Below, piece after piece: positions 10,665 to 22,094 of a DNA stretch of 64,000 nt. Each line of letters opens with the position of its first letter. The first letter of the stretch is position 1. Below the pieces are notes generated by a model. The model saw nothing but the letters and a program-made list of their open reading frames with translations, was not told the DNA's origin and did no database searches. The DNA comes from Immersiella caudata (Eukaryota > Ascomycota > Sordariomycetes > Sordariales > Lasiosphaeriaceae). The translations under genes were made by a program, and so were the position numbers. The stretch spans positions 4,278,001 to 4,342,000 of the forward strand of contig JAULSU010000001.1 of NCBI GenBank assembly GCA_030512335.1, written 5' to 3'.

Positions 10665-11614
10665 TCACTTGGCACATCCCTTTTTCTGGCAAACCGTGTT
10701 CTCATGAATGTATTTGATCTTCCCCCCCTCCACTCTCAACATATTGTTCGTCTGCGTTCCCGGATCCCTGGCAATCGCCTTGTCAAGAAACGGAAAATTA
10801 TGAAAGATATCCACCGCCCCAATCTCCTCATCAATCGTATACCTCTTATTCAGCAACACAAACGGCGGCGAGAACGTCAGCTTGCAATTCCCCGTCAGGT
10901 ACGAACCTCCTTCCAGTCTGGCACATTTGGCATCAAAGGGCGGGTTGATGCTCTTGTCACCCCAGGCATTGATATACGCATCCCCAGCCGCTTGTATCAC
11001 CTCTCGCGTGTCGCGCTTGGCTTCGGGAATGGGATCCCAGTTTTCTTGCTTGTTGTAGCGAAGCGAGCCGGCGGCGTTGAAGAGCCAGTCTCCGTCGTCG
11101 CATACTACGGAGTCGATCTTTGTGACTTTGAGGGTGGAGGGGTCGATGGAGAGGCGGGTGCCGATTACGTATGCGTGGCCGGCAGTGGCGACGATTTCGG
11201 TGTAGGAGGCGCAGAGGGTTGTGTCGTAGACTGGTGGTAATGTCAGTTAGTAAGGAGCCTGAGGTGGTACTCTGGGATCTTTTGTTTGAATTTCAGGAGG
11301 TGATTCTTTGCTCTGCTGCCGAAACAACATGTAGACCCGGGGTTCAAAGACACAAGGTGTGGGAAAGAGGGGAAGTTGGACGTACGGGAGCGGCTGAAGT
11401 CGACCTTGACGGGGCCCTTGGAGAGGACGGAGGATGTGATGGCGATGGGTTGGTCGTTTTCGAGGTAGGTGAGGTTGGTCGGGGATAGCGAGGCGAACGT
11501 TGGGGTCCCGTTGGACAGGGAGAGGAGGTATTCGGCGGTGATGGATTTGAGGGTGTCGCGGGGGCAGGCGGCGGAGACGAGGCCTAGGGAGGCGAGAAGG
11601 AGGAGGAATATCAT
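10665..11614 (-). CDS. Secreted protein with DUF8021 domain
   Basis: Exons (reading leftwards) are 11614-11386 and 11230-10665, giving 264 aa. The start is an ATG followed by a signal peptide (MIFLLLLASLGLVSA, then ACP). The mature part matches the fungal DUF8021 pattern: RDTLKSITAEYLLSL, YDTTLCASYTEIVATAGHAY, DDGDWLFNAAGSLRY, NWDPIPEAKRDTREVIQAAG, CARLEGGSYLTGNCKL and a final RVEGGKIKYIHENTVC. Conserved cysteines suggest disulfides. The 155-bp intron has a textbook branch point (ttactaactgac) 10 bp before its acceptor. The family is secreted and of unknown function; some members sit in polyketide gene clusters, but nothing here suggests one. It converges with the HAK gene. Confidence 0.85.
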
Positions 11615-13007
11615 CGTGATCCTTGTTGGTATGGGACCTTGACTTGTTGTTCGCTCGGGCTTCTTTGATTTTGGCTTGGTTGACTCGAGGCTGGGCGGAT
11701 CTCGTCGTCAGCCTGGCCTTCTGCTGGGCACAATCGAGGCAGACTCCCATATGTAGGAGACAGAATAGTCGTTCGACGCCGAATAGGTACCGTTCTTCCT
11801 TTGACAACCCATGTATTTTCCCGGTTCGATTAAACATTCTGTCGCTGCGGGGCTTCAACTAGAGGGCAACCTGCGGGCGTAGAAATATTAGCCGCGATCA
11901 TTCGAGGGGAGCATGCCCGCGGCGGCTCAGCTAGACCTAGCGGCAATTGTTTCCAGATATTGTCAGGGGTAATCTCGACGTATTAATCGAGCCGGGTGCC
12001 GAGAGATGGGAAGAAGCTTGTTCCAACTGCCGCCGAGCCAGACAGGTGAGGCTGTTATAGAAGTGCCAAGGCGGAGCCTAGAAGCCATCCCAGAGGGGAG
12101 ATGCTTCCACACACAGGCCTCTTCTGGGCAGTTTCTACCCAGCCTGCGGGGTCAAAATCGGTACTTTGCCTCCCGCCCTCGGCATTTTCTGGGGTCGACA
12201 AACCCCCTCCGACATTGAGATTGATCCTACCACGTACCGCAGGTGCTTTAACACGATGATGGGTAGTTTTCCCGGACGGATTATTCCACTGCTCAATAGC
12301 GAGCGGGCATCAATGATAGGCGAGATTGGAGTTCGTGGGCAACAGGACACAAAACCTATGACCTGCCAGTGCACATTGTAGAAGCCCACGACGTTCTCCA
12401 GCACGATCATTGTGCAGTGGGCCACAGGAACACCATGTCAGGCATATCACTGCAGCAAGTTGTGTGTTTCGACCTTCTTTCTCTTTCTTTTGGGGGGGTG
12501 GGGTTTGAAAAAGAAAAAAAGAGAAAGAGAAAGAGAAAGAGAAAGAGAAAAAGAAAAAGAAAAAGAAAAAGAAAAAGAAAAAGAAAAAGAAAAAGAAAAA
12601 GAAAAAGAAAAAGAAAAAGAATTGACATAGGTTGATTTTGGGTACGATGATCGTGCGCTGTGGATTGCGGTTGTGTGGCTTGCATCGGTCGCAACTCCAA
12701 CCACGTGCTCGGGGGCGTCGAAAGCAAAAGGGGGCAACCTCACGAAGTCATTCATTCCGCTGTGAAATGCGGCTGGGCACGGAACTCTCGGATAAGCGAC
12801 CAGTCGAAAGACCCATTCCAGCCAATCCATGTTTGCGAACGCTTGGACAATGACGGGCTTGGACGAGCGCCAAGAAGGAATGTGCAACGTAATCTGCGTG
12901 CAGGTTTCACCGCGTGGCTGGCGATCCTCACTTCTCTTTCAACAACACTGCCAGATGCACATCTTCGAAACATCTCGTAGAGCCCCAATGACAACAGAAG
13001 ACCCAAA
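11615..13007. other. Intergenic region with purine repeat, no gene seen
   Basis: No coding frame is convincing. The longest frames around 12369-12887 are low-complexity translations of the GAAAGA/AAAAGA repeat and its complement. The two flanking genes point away from each other, so both promoters should be here. Confidence 0.6.
12472..12620. repeat. Pyrimidine-G-purine tract with hairpin potential
   Basis: A pyrimidine block (about 12472-12491, ttctttctctttctttt) is followed by a G-rich spacer (gggggggtgggg) and then about 114 bp of pure purine, GAAAGA units changing into AAAAGA units (12507-12620). The pyrimidine block is complementary to the start of the purine run, so the strand could fold back. 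The tract also has mirror symmetry compatible with triplex DNA. Confidence 0.85.
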
Positions 13008-14025
13008 ATGAACACCTCAGAGAATCTTGACATTGACGTCAACGGACCCATAGTCCCCAAGCCGCCGCCGTGGCACCTCAAATGTCCCGTCATTTACATG
13101 ATCCCCTTCTACACAAGCGCTCAGACAGCTGCCAATCTCCCCGCCAAGGCTTATTCGTCGGTGGCTCCAAAGACAATGAAAATTTTGGGGAGACCAGACT
13201 GACCCTCTCCGCAGGCCCCTCGAAGCGGCGTCCCCCTTTGCTTCCAAAGAGTATGGTCCGTCGGTGGGCGGGATTAGCATGATTCAACTGCTACGCTACT
13301 CAGAATCGCTAGTCGGCGCGTATGATGAGATGATTTTTTGCCCCGGGTATTTCGAATATCCGGTTGAAGGCAGGGGCGGCGAGAAGCGAACCAAGAAAGC
13401 CACTCGGATCACACGAATCTATGTCAGCCAGAAGCAGACATGTTGGAATGGACGGTCCAGTATGCAGTTGCTTCCGTGTTGTGATTGGATAAGGTTGCAC
13501 TTTGCAAATCACTGACAGCAAGCAGATTTCAACATTCCTAAGCATCTTGCTCGCTTTGAGTGGACCGACAACGCCGATGGTTCTACTCGCATCAAGGTCT
13601 TTCCCCACGATTTTGTGACGCCGTATGACGCATCTGAGGCCAAACCAAGCGAGAAGCCGTTCTTTCAATGCACCATCAAGCCCATTAGCTACGCCCCAAC
13701 CTTTCCATTCTCGACGGCCTGGTTCAAATACATCGGCATTGATGAGTCTCTGGTTCACCCGCCACTGCCGCAAGGGCAAAGCGAGCTGCAAGAGCTTCCT
13801 GGCACCGAACGTTGGTGCAAACTTGCGGGATTCACAGAGTCTTCGAACAACAGCATGCTAGCCTGGGCCGATATGAATCAGAGGGATGAGGATGGGGTTG
13901 CACCGGACGAGTTTGAAAACTTCTTCCCAGGATTGAGGAGGTGGAATCTGGCCGTCAAGCTGACGGACGCCGCCGTCTTCTTCCCACCCCCCGAGACCTG
14001 GGAGACGCCAAAGTGGCTTGCTTGA
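13008..14025 (+). CDS. Acetoacetate-decarboxylase-like fungal protein
   Basis: Exons are 13008-13156, 13215-13459 and 13526-14025, giving 297 aa. Joining them restores a fungal ADC-superfamily sequence: AYSPLEAASPFASKEYG, GGISMIQLLRYSESLVGAYDE, FCPGYFEYPV, RITRIYVSQKQTCWNGRSN then FNIPKHLARFEW, and ELPGTERWCKLAGF near the end. Such proteins share the acetoacetate decarboxylase beta-barrel. I cannot see whether the catalytic lysine is kept, so decarboxylase activity should not be assumed. The donor of intron 1 (gtcggt) is weak, but it is the only one that keeps the conserved frame; a ctgac branch point precedes its acceptor. Intron 2 uses gtatgc. No membrane segment or signal peptide is visible. 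Confidence 0.82.
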
Positions 14026-14459
14026 GAATCACAAAGGTTTGAGTTCAATAATCAATTACCTACAATCGTGCCACTCCATGCACTGCGCCTGCGTCTTAGA
14101 TAATTAGCTCCATCACCGGCCCTGGACATCCAGCTGGTTGAAATGGCTGCCCTGGATAACACTGGGGCAACGTGACTTGCCACCGTGGCCTAAATCCACT
14201 TTTTGCAACAGGCTTATCGGCCGTTTTTGTTGGGAATATCAGGTCAAACGTGTTTGAGGAAGGTGCGGTTCCCTGGGGCAGATGCGGGTCTCCGTGTTAG
14301 TCACTTACCTAGTTTCCCTTCAGCCTCTGAGCTTTCCAGACTTTCTCTCTCAGGCAACCTTCACCGAACCATCACCACTTTGTGATTCTCTTCGGTTTTT
14401 TTCTTATTTAATTTGAATTGTATATTCAAACCACCGCTCGCCGCCCCCTTGGCCGCACC
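14026..14459. other. Intergenic region, no gene seen
   Basis: Lies between the ADC-like gene and the MSH4-like gene on the same strand. The part just before 14460 is T/CT-rich. No MutS_II-like sequence was found here, which matters for the unusual N-terminus of the next gene. Confidence 0.5.
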
Positions 14460-17236
14460 ATGGAGCCGCCGCCGCGTCTTCGCCCGACCTTCGGGCGGGT
14501 GGACTCGGCCCAGTACCGGAAACAGGCGCTGCTCCAGTCCGCCGACGCCGCCAGGGCCGCCCTCCGAACCCCCTCGCCGCCCCCAAAAGTCTCTCCGGAG
14601 ACACAAAGTCTCCCCCTGTGGGCTTCGGCTCACCAGCTTGGGGTTGGGTCCCTGCCCCCGCCCAACATCGCCCAGTTCGTCCTCCGCCACCCTAGCGCCG
14701 AGATCGACTTCTTCCCCGGGTGGGAAGACCCCACCATCCCTCCCTTCCCCATCGCCTACCCCGCCAACCCCTTTCCAGAGGACGAGGAGACCATTGGCGT
14801 TGAGCTGGTGGAGGACGTTGGCCTTGAGCCGACGCCGTTGGCTAGTGTGCAGACACCGTTCGGTGTGCTGTCCCGGGCCCCCCTCCCTGCCGCCCACAGG
14901 CCCCCGGCCGACAGGGAAAGGGCCTCCCCGCCCGCCTCCCCACTCCTCCCAGCCCTCCGCCCAGGCCGGTCTTCGTCCAGCCCAGGCCTTTTTTCATCCA
15001 GCCAAGGCCTTTCCACCCCTCGGCTAGGCCCCATCCGCTCCCCTTACTTCCCTGGGCCCGACGACTGCAACGCCTCGAGTGATAACTTTGACGGCTGTCA
15101 TGAGGCCAAGGCTCTGAGAGCGCGGCTCGATAACAACTTCTATGTCTCGTGCGCCCTTTCTGCAGTAAGTTCACTCCCTTGCCCCTGTAACCCGATTGCT
15201 GACGAAACATAAGGTGATGACTTATGCTGAGAACGAGCTGAACGTTTCGTTCCAGAGAAGCTCTATCCAGATTTGCTATGTGGAGCCTGCTGGTGCGATG
15301 GGACTCGACCGCTCGACTATCGAGTCGCTGGAGCTCCTTCAGAACGTGCGCCGAACGGCCAACAAGAGGGTGACGCTGCTCAACGTTTTGGACAGCACCT
15401 TGACACCCCAGGGCCGCAGACTGCTCCGAGCATCCCTGCTGCAGCCCAGTACAGATGCAGAGATAATCAAAGGCCGTCACGACGCCGTCGAAGCGTTTAT
15501 GGAGCACGAAGGCCTTTTCGGCGAGATTGTCAAGCAACTAAAAGGACTTCTTCGCGTCGACCTCGAAAAGCTCGCGATATGGGTGAGAGCTAAAGATTGT
15601 GACCCCAATACCCCGACACTTGCTAATGTTGATTGTGTCTTTTCAGCTCCTGAACCCTACACCGAAGGGCCGGGAATTTCTTGAGCACGATGTAGTTATT
15701 TCTGGCGGACGGCATCAGATTCTGTTACCAAGCCACGAAGATCTATTCGCCTCGGAGTCGGAGCTGGACAAAATCTTGATGCTCAAGCAGTACCTCGGCA
15801 GAGTCCAATCGATACACGCCACTCTGGAACTGGCCGAGTGCAGGAGCAGCCCCTGTGAGCTGGTTCGCTGGACCTGTTCTCCTGAGTCGCTTGATATCAT
15901 ACGGGCAGTCATCGACGACAAGATCGAGAAGATCGTGGTCTACGGAAAGTCGCCAATTGATATCAGAAACAACTGGATCTGGGCAGTGAGAGTAGGTCTT
16001 GCAGCTGTTTGAAATCTATTTAGCGTCCGTGTCTCTAACCAACCTTTGTTTCATCCAGGCTGAACCAAAGAGTGTTTTGGAGCGAGCACGAACGTCATTC
16101 AGGTACCGGCTCAACGAGCTGATCGGATACGTTGACGCTCTCAACGAGGTCTTCACTGGCTAGTCTCCTGCTTAATGTTCCAAAGTTTGTTGATCCTAAC
16201 AGCTTGTTTACAGAGAAGCTCGGCAACCCCGCAGGGTTGTACCTCGATAATAACCAAAAGCATTGCCTGAGGTTCCACTGGTCCGATGTGGAACGCGAAG
16301 TCATGCGAAGCTCCAATGCCGGCAAGGGGAAGACCGCAAACTCCAGTAGTTCTGTCACGTCGCCTTTCATTCGGCTCGCTGGCGTGGAGGTTGTCAATGG
16401 AACTCGGACGAAGCAGTACTTCCACTGCCAAACCGTCGAGCTCCTTCAACGGAGCGCGGGGGTTCAGCTGCAAGCCGACTTGATCACCACACAGAATGAC
16501 AAGGCTGTGACACACTTTACCAAGCTCGGTAAGATGTCACAAAGCAACCCCCTGAGTGACCCTGTTGGCTGACCCTATTGCCCCAGCGCGTTTGTTGAAC
16601 CTTTCCAGTCCGAGCAGCGTCATCAACGTTCACCTCACCGGCCATAGCACTCAGGAGGGCGATATTCACAAGATTTCCCTTCCACATACCCTCGCCAATG
16701 GTCCAGTTCCGAATGAAGACTACGGCATTGATCTTGCCCGGCGCTTCTTCCCACCAAGAATTTTCGAGAATGCCGAGAGGGTTACACAGTTTCTTCGAAA
16801 GATGGATCCGAATAAGAACACCGGGCAGATGACTCGCGAGTTCAAGCTGAACAAACTACAATTGGGCTTGTCTGAAGTTCTCAAGCAGGCTCACAGTTCA
16901 AGCATGGACAACGAGACGCTGGCTTCATTCTTGAGAAAGCTCCGGATAGATTACAACCAAAGGCTGGCAGAAATCGAGCGCGATGTCGAGGCAGAGGGGA
17001 TGATCGACAACGAGCCTGCCACCAAAGACGTCCCAAAGCCCGTCCTCAAGAAGCCCACGCCGGTAGAGCTTCGACAAGTGAGAAAAAGAGAACAAACTGA
17101 AGAGAAGCGCGTAATGAAATCGAACAAGGGGCGTTGCGAGAAACGAATCAGGCCTCAAGGACACAAGAAGAGTGCTCAAGAGAAGAAGCGGAAGCAACGC
17201 GAATGGGACAAGTACACCGGTTACGTACAGAAGTAG
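14460..17236 (+). CDS. MSH4-like MutS homologue lacking the ATPase domain (degenerate)
   Basis: Exons by eye: 14460-15164, 15214-15582, 15647-15991, 16059-16148, 16216-16528 and 16587-17236, giving about 823 aa. The middle is clearly a MutS core of MSH4 type: MTYAENELNVSFQRSSIQI, GLDRSTIESLELLQNVRR, LDSTLTPQGRRLLRASLLQP, then lever and clamp segments. MSH4 with MSH5 stabilises meiotic recombination intermediates. In MSH4 the clamp leads into the ATPase (Walker A, ABC signature, Walker B). Here the clamp (LITTQNDKAV) runs straight into THFTKL, the block that normally follows Walker B, then SVINVHL and DYGIDLARRFFP. About 200 residues are missing in frame. The N-terminal 200 residues are Pro-rich and show no MutS_II domain. 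Splice signals are good. The frame ends at TAG 17234-17236, but coding-like sequence continues. Likely a decaying or repurposed copy. Confidence 0.7.
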
Positions 17237-17658
17237 GCCAAGACCGTGCACCAGTGGCTCGATGCAATTTCCCAAGGATCCGTCATGATCAACCGCGCAT
17301 GCATGATCGAGGAGCAACGGAGCGCTGCTTCCCAAGCGACGAACGCCTCACGGTCACCATCACAGGCGCCTCAACAGTCCTCCAATGCGTCTTTTCGGCT
17401 GCCTAGTCCGCCCCTGGCGATTCCCCAGCCCCTTGACTTTCCGCCCGACCCGTCTTTGAGCAGACTTGATGCGTCGCGGGCAATTGATCAAGGCGTTGGA
17501 TCCGGTTCGGGAGGGGTTAGTAATGATACTGGTATGTGCTCTTGTTTACTTTTATCTGCCTCCTTGCACATGATCTGACGCCTTTTGAAGTAGTGCTAGA
17601 CGTCAAAGACCAAGAGGACGAAGATGACGACCCTCTTTCTTTTTTTTGCGTTTTCTGA
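17237..17658 (+). pseudogene. Coding-like extension after the in-frame stop of the MSH4-like gene
   Basis: Directly after TAG 17234-17236, the same frame stays open for 295 nt to 17531 (AKTVHQWLDAISQGSVMINR and a Ser/Pro-rich stretch). A well-formed intron follows (17532-17590: gtatgt donor, ctgac branch point, aag acceptor). A last exon (17591-17658) then ends in an acidic tail and TGA. An open frame plus a good intron suggests this was the genuine C-terminus before a point mutation, or that the stop is read through. No upstream ATG in good context was found for an independent gene. Confidence 0.45.
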
Positions 17659-18080
17659 ATGAAGCGGATGCCGAGACCGAGAGGATGAAACGGAACGAAC
17701 ATGGCAAGGGGAGCGATTAGATCTTGAGCTTGGGTAATTTTGAAGCCATGGACGCCTTTGGAGGCGGTAATTACCTACGTAATTGATAGAACTTGGCGCG
17801 GGCAGGCATTGACCGTACATCTGCACGCATTGGAACTGGCAAAATCTGTGTATTCATGATGTGGATGTGGCAATGGGGCAATGCACCTCCGATTGCTCTG
17901 GCATCTATTCGCAGCTCGTCCAATCTTGTCCCCTTTCCCGACCCAACCAGTCCAGGTTTAACCAACCTGCGCAGCCAAACCTCCGTGAAAGTAAACCGCA
18001 TGTGATGCTGTCCCGGGCACGCTATGCTTCTCCATACAAGAAAGTACAAACGTCATTAGTGATTACGAATGCTCCGATGA
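17659..18080. other. Convergent 3' intergenic region
   Basis: Lies between the MSH4-like gene (plus) and the CSC1-like gene (minus). No gene seen; should hold both 3' ends. Confidence 0.5.
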
Positions 18081-20841
18081 TCAGCTCCTCCATATATGGG
18101 TATCCCCGAGGCTGACAGAGCTCGACGAATTGCTACTAACAGTCGCGCCGCGTGCATCTCTATTCACACCGCTTCCCGATATTTCCGGTTGGTATTCGGT
18201 CTCGTACTCGCGCTCGCTCCCACGTACGTCAAACTCAAGGCCGTCTCCGGTCTCTGACTCGACCAAGGGCAGTGGTGGATCCTTGTAAATCCATGGTTGT
18301 TCGAGTCTGAGACATCTGTTAGAACAAGGCGGTGCAAGGAACAGAGAAACCCAGCACTTACGGAATGACCAAGCTTGGATTCACAAACCGGAGACCCTTT
18401 TCCCTATCCTCGTCGATAGTGCTCCCCCGCCTAAGCAGCTCTCGCTCCTCGTGGCCACTACCCTCTCCACCCAGCCCATCATCGACAATGGCGTTTGCGC
18501 TGGGCTCTTCACCAAGCTTGATACTCCTGAGCGAGATGAACCGTGTAAGAGGCTCAAACTGCTTCTGGAAGAAGAAGCTATACCACACTGTGATGATGAG
18601 CAACGGCACAACGAGAAGAGCCACCGTGTAGGCGAATCGGAGCGCGAGGTACCCCGACATGGTTAGCTGGAAGACAAACAGGCCCAACATGATGCGGTAG
18701 CATATTATTCGCCATGCGCCTCCTGTAGCGTGTTGCGGCTGGTCCATGGCGTAGAGCAGCTGGTATTTGTACGTGTAGTACCCAAGGCAGAAGTACAGCA
18801 CGCCGAGTCCAATGACCATGAAGCCGCCAGGTAGTGCGCTGTACACCAGGCACAGAATGAAGATAAGCAGAGCGGTCGGCAAATAGAAACCAAAGTAGAA
18901 CATGGGCGGTTGGAACATTTGCGCAAAGTCCCGCGGAGTTTTGGCGCCCAAGCGGTACACGGGATAAAGCGAGACGCTGCCAAATTCGAGAAGGCGAAAG
19001 GGGAACAGTCCTAGGCCCTGCAGCATGATGAAGTTTCCATAGAAGACGCGGAGATCGGTAAGTTTTCCGGCCAACGTCAAAGCGATGTAGCTGGTGTCCT
19101 TGAGGCCCTCGCGCAGGACGTCAAGGATCGAGGTGACGGCGCCAAAGACGGTAAAAATGAGGAAAATGTTGAAGAAGGTGAAAAAGAAGTTCTTGCTGAT
19201 GACGGACAGCGCAACATCGCTCTGTGAAAGCATTCCCTGGTGGTATGACAGAAAGTCGTAGAGGTAAGGGACGGCGATGTTGAGAAGAGATACGACAGCG
19301 GTGGGAAGTCCAGTTTGCACCAGAGACCTGATGATCTCATGCTCTCTGAGCGATTGGCCGAGCGAAGGGAAAGCTGCATCAATTGTGCAGATGCTCAACG
19401 TCGAGGCCAGGAAAGCCACAGGCGCCAACCAGACAATGCTGAGTAAACCAACAAATATGCTAATGGACCAAGAGCGAAGACGTCGACCGAACCGCGGAGC
19501 GTATGTATTCCTCCAGACGACATCCGAGGGGGCGGGCGCAGGTTTGCTCAGGAGCTGTCCCGGGCGAGGGTCAATCAAGGCCTGTATTGCCATCTGGCAA
19601 GCCGCGATAGAGTCCATGGTGACGAAGGCGATATCTGCCGCCTCGTATTGCTTCTTCCTGGCAGCCAAGATCTTCTCGTCCAAGAGGCGAAGTTTCTCGG
19701 TGTAGTAGTCGATAGCATCTGTTTTGCGGCTCTGCAGGCGGAGGAAGCCATACCAGAATCGCGTTTGGGGCCTTTCTCTCTCTTGGAAAGGGATCTCCGA
19801 TGAACCTCTCAGGAGACCATCACTCTCAACAGCCTCTTCATCAATTCGCTCTCGGGGACCATCATTACCATCCACGACCGTTCCAGTTCTTTGCGCAGAG
19901 CGCCCTGTTGCGGCCCGCAGTGGCTTTTGGCTCAGATAAACACTCCAAGTTTCCTCGAGCTTCGCGAGGACAGTTTGGCGCTGGTCCATCAGATCGTCGA
20001 GCTCCTTCCAGTTGCGACAGAGCGTCACGCTTTCCACCTTTCCAATCTCGAGTCGTTCCACCAGGTCCTTGATTGCTTCTTCGGTTCTCAGCTCTTTCGG
20101 AATGCCTGACAATCGAACAGTGCGATCGGTGATGGTCGACTGTGTGCCAAGGTAGTCCTGGCGCACGCGAATAATCTTCACAGTCTCCTTTTCCATGATG
20201 ATCAAAGTGAGCGCCGTGAAGAAGTAAGTGAAGATCAGATATGACCACAAGTAACCCATGTTCTTGTTGAAGCTCCTGTCAGGGGGCTTCTCGGGCGAGT
20301 CGCCATCTCCAAACGGCCGAAACGCGGCAAACGAGGCATAGGATGCGGTATCGGCCTTGTGGTCTGGTTCGAAGTGTCGGTTGATGGGCTCGAGAACGAA
20401 TGCGGAGAAGACAAAGATGATGGCGAACAGCTTCATGGCCATCTTGAAGAAGGACAGAAAGACATAAGCATCGAGCCCGGCCGAGACCAGTACCTGCTGC
20501 TCCGTGACCTTGTACAGCGCGGGCATCCATCCCAAAAATGTATCTGGAAGTGCGGGCAAGGCAATCGAAGGGTCGAGGTGGCGCTTGCGGGCAGCGTACA
20601 GCGACTTCCATCGGGGACGGAGCATCTAGAGAGAATGCAATGGTCAGCGCCGCCGTCAATCGCGGACCTCGTCGAGACTCACGCAAAAAGACAGAAACGC
20701 CGTCACACCGAGCGCTAGCGATATGACCAGCTGCACCGTGGTGTCCGTCTTGCCCGGCTTCGTGTAGTCGTTGTCATCGTGGCACTTTGGGGGCTCGTCG
20801 GAGTCGCCCCGAAACGTCCCGAAGTCCATCATCGCGTCCAC
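18081..20841 (-). CDS. CSC1/OSCA-like calcium-permeable stress-gated cation channel
   Basis: Exons (leftwards) are 20841-20683, 20625-18362 and 18306-18081, giving 882 aa. Introns are 57 and 55 bp with gtgagt and gtaagt donors. The protein has an N-terminal helix (LVISLALGVTAFLSF), the cytosolic RRM-like segment with TDRTVRLSGIPKELR, and the large 7TM (RSN1_7TM/DUF221) region with around ten hydrophobic segments. Recognisable core pieces include SWSISIFVGLLSIVWLAPVA, DALSVI-like SDVALSVISKNFFFTFF and YGNFIMLQGLGLFPFRLLEF. The C-terminal tail is acidic and Ser-rich and includes NPSLVIPLEQPWIYKDPPLP. The family forms mechanosensitive or osmosensitive channels. Which fungal paralogue this is cannot be told. 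Start: first ATG at 20841; ATGs at 20832 and 20829 are alternatives. Confidence 0.92.
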
Positions 20842-22094
20842 TGTAGTGTTCGAGATCGAGCTTCAACCGAAGCGCCTCTGTAGTAGAGGTTCGTCGACAT
20901 CTAGGCGTAGCCCAACCGTGTTGCGTGTCGCAAGTTTTGGGAGGTGTCACAGCCGCGCCCAGCTCCCAGCTCCAGGAACTCGCATGCGCGGTGACGTTGA
21001 TCTCACAGGCAGCGCCACCTCAGTGTGGGGCACGTGCAACAGCCTAACGTTATCGATACGGGATGGTCTTGGCGAAGGAAGCTTCATGGGTTGAGAGGCT
21101 CAAGAGGCTTCGGAACATCGATGAACGGCTTCAGCTAAAGTCCTTTGAACTAGGCGTCAGGTGTGCCAAAATACTCTATATTGTCGAAGATGTGTAACAA
21201 AGATAAAGACTTTGAGTCAACTCAGGGATTTCATCCCAACTGTTTGAGTTCTTCCGTCATTGTGGGTCCAAGTGAACTCCTCCCGGCTGTCAGGGGCCGC
21301 TGTAGAGAGGGGACCTTCACAACCGCTCTCGACAAGCCGACCATTGCTGTTAAATCTAGACTTTCCCATCACTAGATCATGGGGATCGCTCAAGATTTCG
21401 GAGACTTTCAATAATTTCTCAGTTTTTGCCACCACAACATGTCGGGCGGGCTGCACTGCCACATGTGGCGTTCGGCGAGCTTGTACGCCCAAGAGAATTG
21501 CGGGGCAGGCGATTGGCGGATGGCCTTGGAGACCTCCTCTTCCAATGCCCGGATGTGCAATCCAACCACTTCAGCGCCTTTGAGCAGACCACAGCCACTA
21601 TCCCACTGCTGATCATCGAGGAATCCGATAGCTCAAAGCAAAAGATTTGAAGGACTTGGCAAAGCCTCGACGGGCCTTCGATGCCTGGGCGGGCCTCCAC
21701 ACGCCACTTCCCGCGCTCGCCTCCCGTTTGGTAGGCCGCGTCGACCCTTTGTCGTCGCCTCGTCATCACATTGCGGATACTGTCCTGTTGATGGCCGTCG
21801 CACACACATAACGCTATTGGACAGCTGCCATTCGATCAATCATGTTTCAACCTTCCACGCCTTTGCTCCACCGCCACGCGGCTTCAGCTTGCTGTGCCTG
21901 CGTCACTGCTGCACCGAGGTGCTGCTCAGGCTGCTGCAGCCTTATAAGTTGAGGAGGCTCTTGATCAGCACCCTCCCCCTTCGTAGGGCAACTTGATTTC
22001 CTACTCTCTCACACATTCTGTTCCACTCGTCCCACGGGTGCCATCCACTACCCAGTCCTTTCGTCTTTTTCTGGCTGTTGGTATCAACGCGGCA
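20842..22094. other. Divergent promoter region, no gene seen
   Basis: Separates the CSC1-like gene (minus) from the dynamin-like gene (plus), so it carries both promoters. A TATA-like ttataag lies at about 21942, 150 bp before the dynamin start. Frames at 21419-21805 on either strand lack codon bias and are rejected. Confidence 0.5.

Noticed and set aside
12369..12887. Lys/Arg- or Phe/Ser-repeat proteins
   Set aside because: Translations of the GAAAGA/AAAAGA microsatellite and its complement, not genes.
14413..15027. Alternative Pro/Arg-rich frame over the MSH4-like 5' exon
   Set aside because: Does not connect to the MutS core by any splice and reads as composition-driven repeats.
16141..16215. 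Stop codon TAG in the MSH4-like gene at about 16161 as a disabling mutation
   Set aside because: It lies inside a plausible intron (16149-16215, with a cctaac branch point and cag-ag acceptor), and removing it joins the clamp sequence DALNE to KLGNPAGLYLD.
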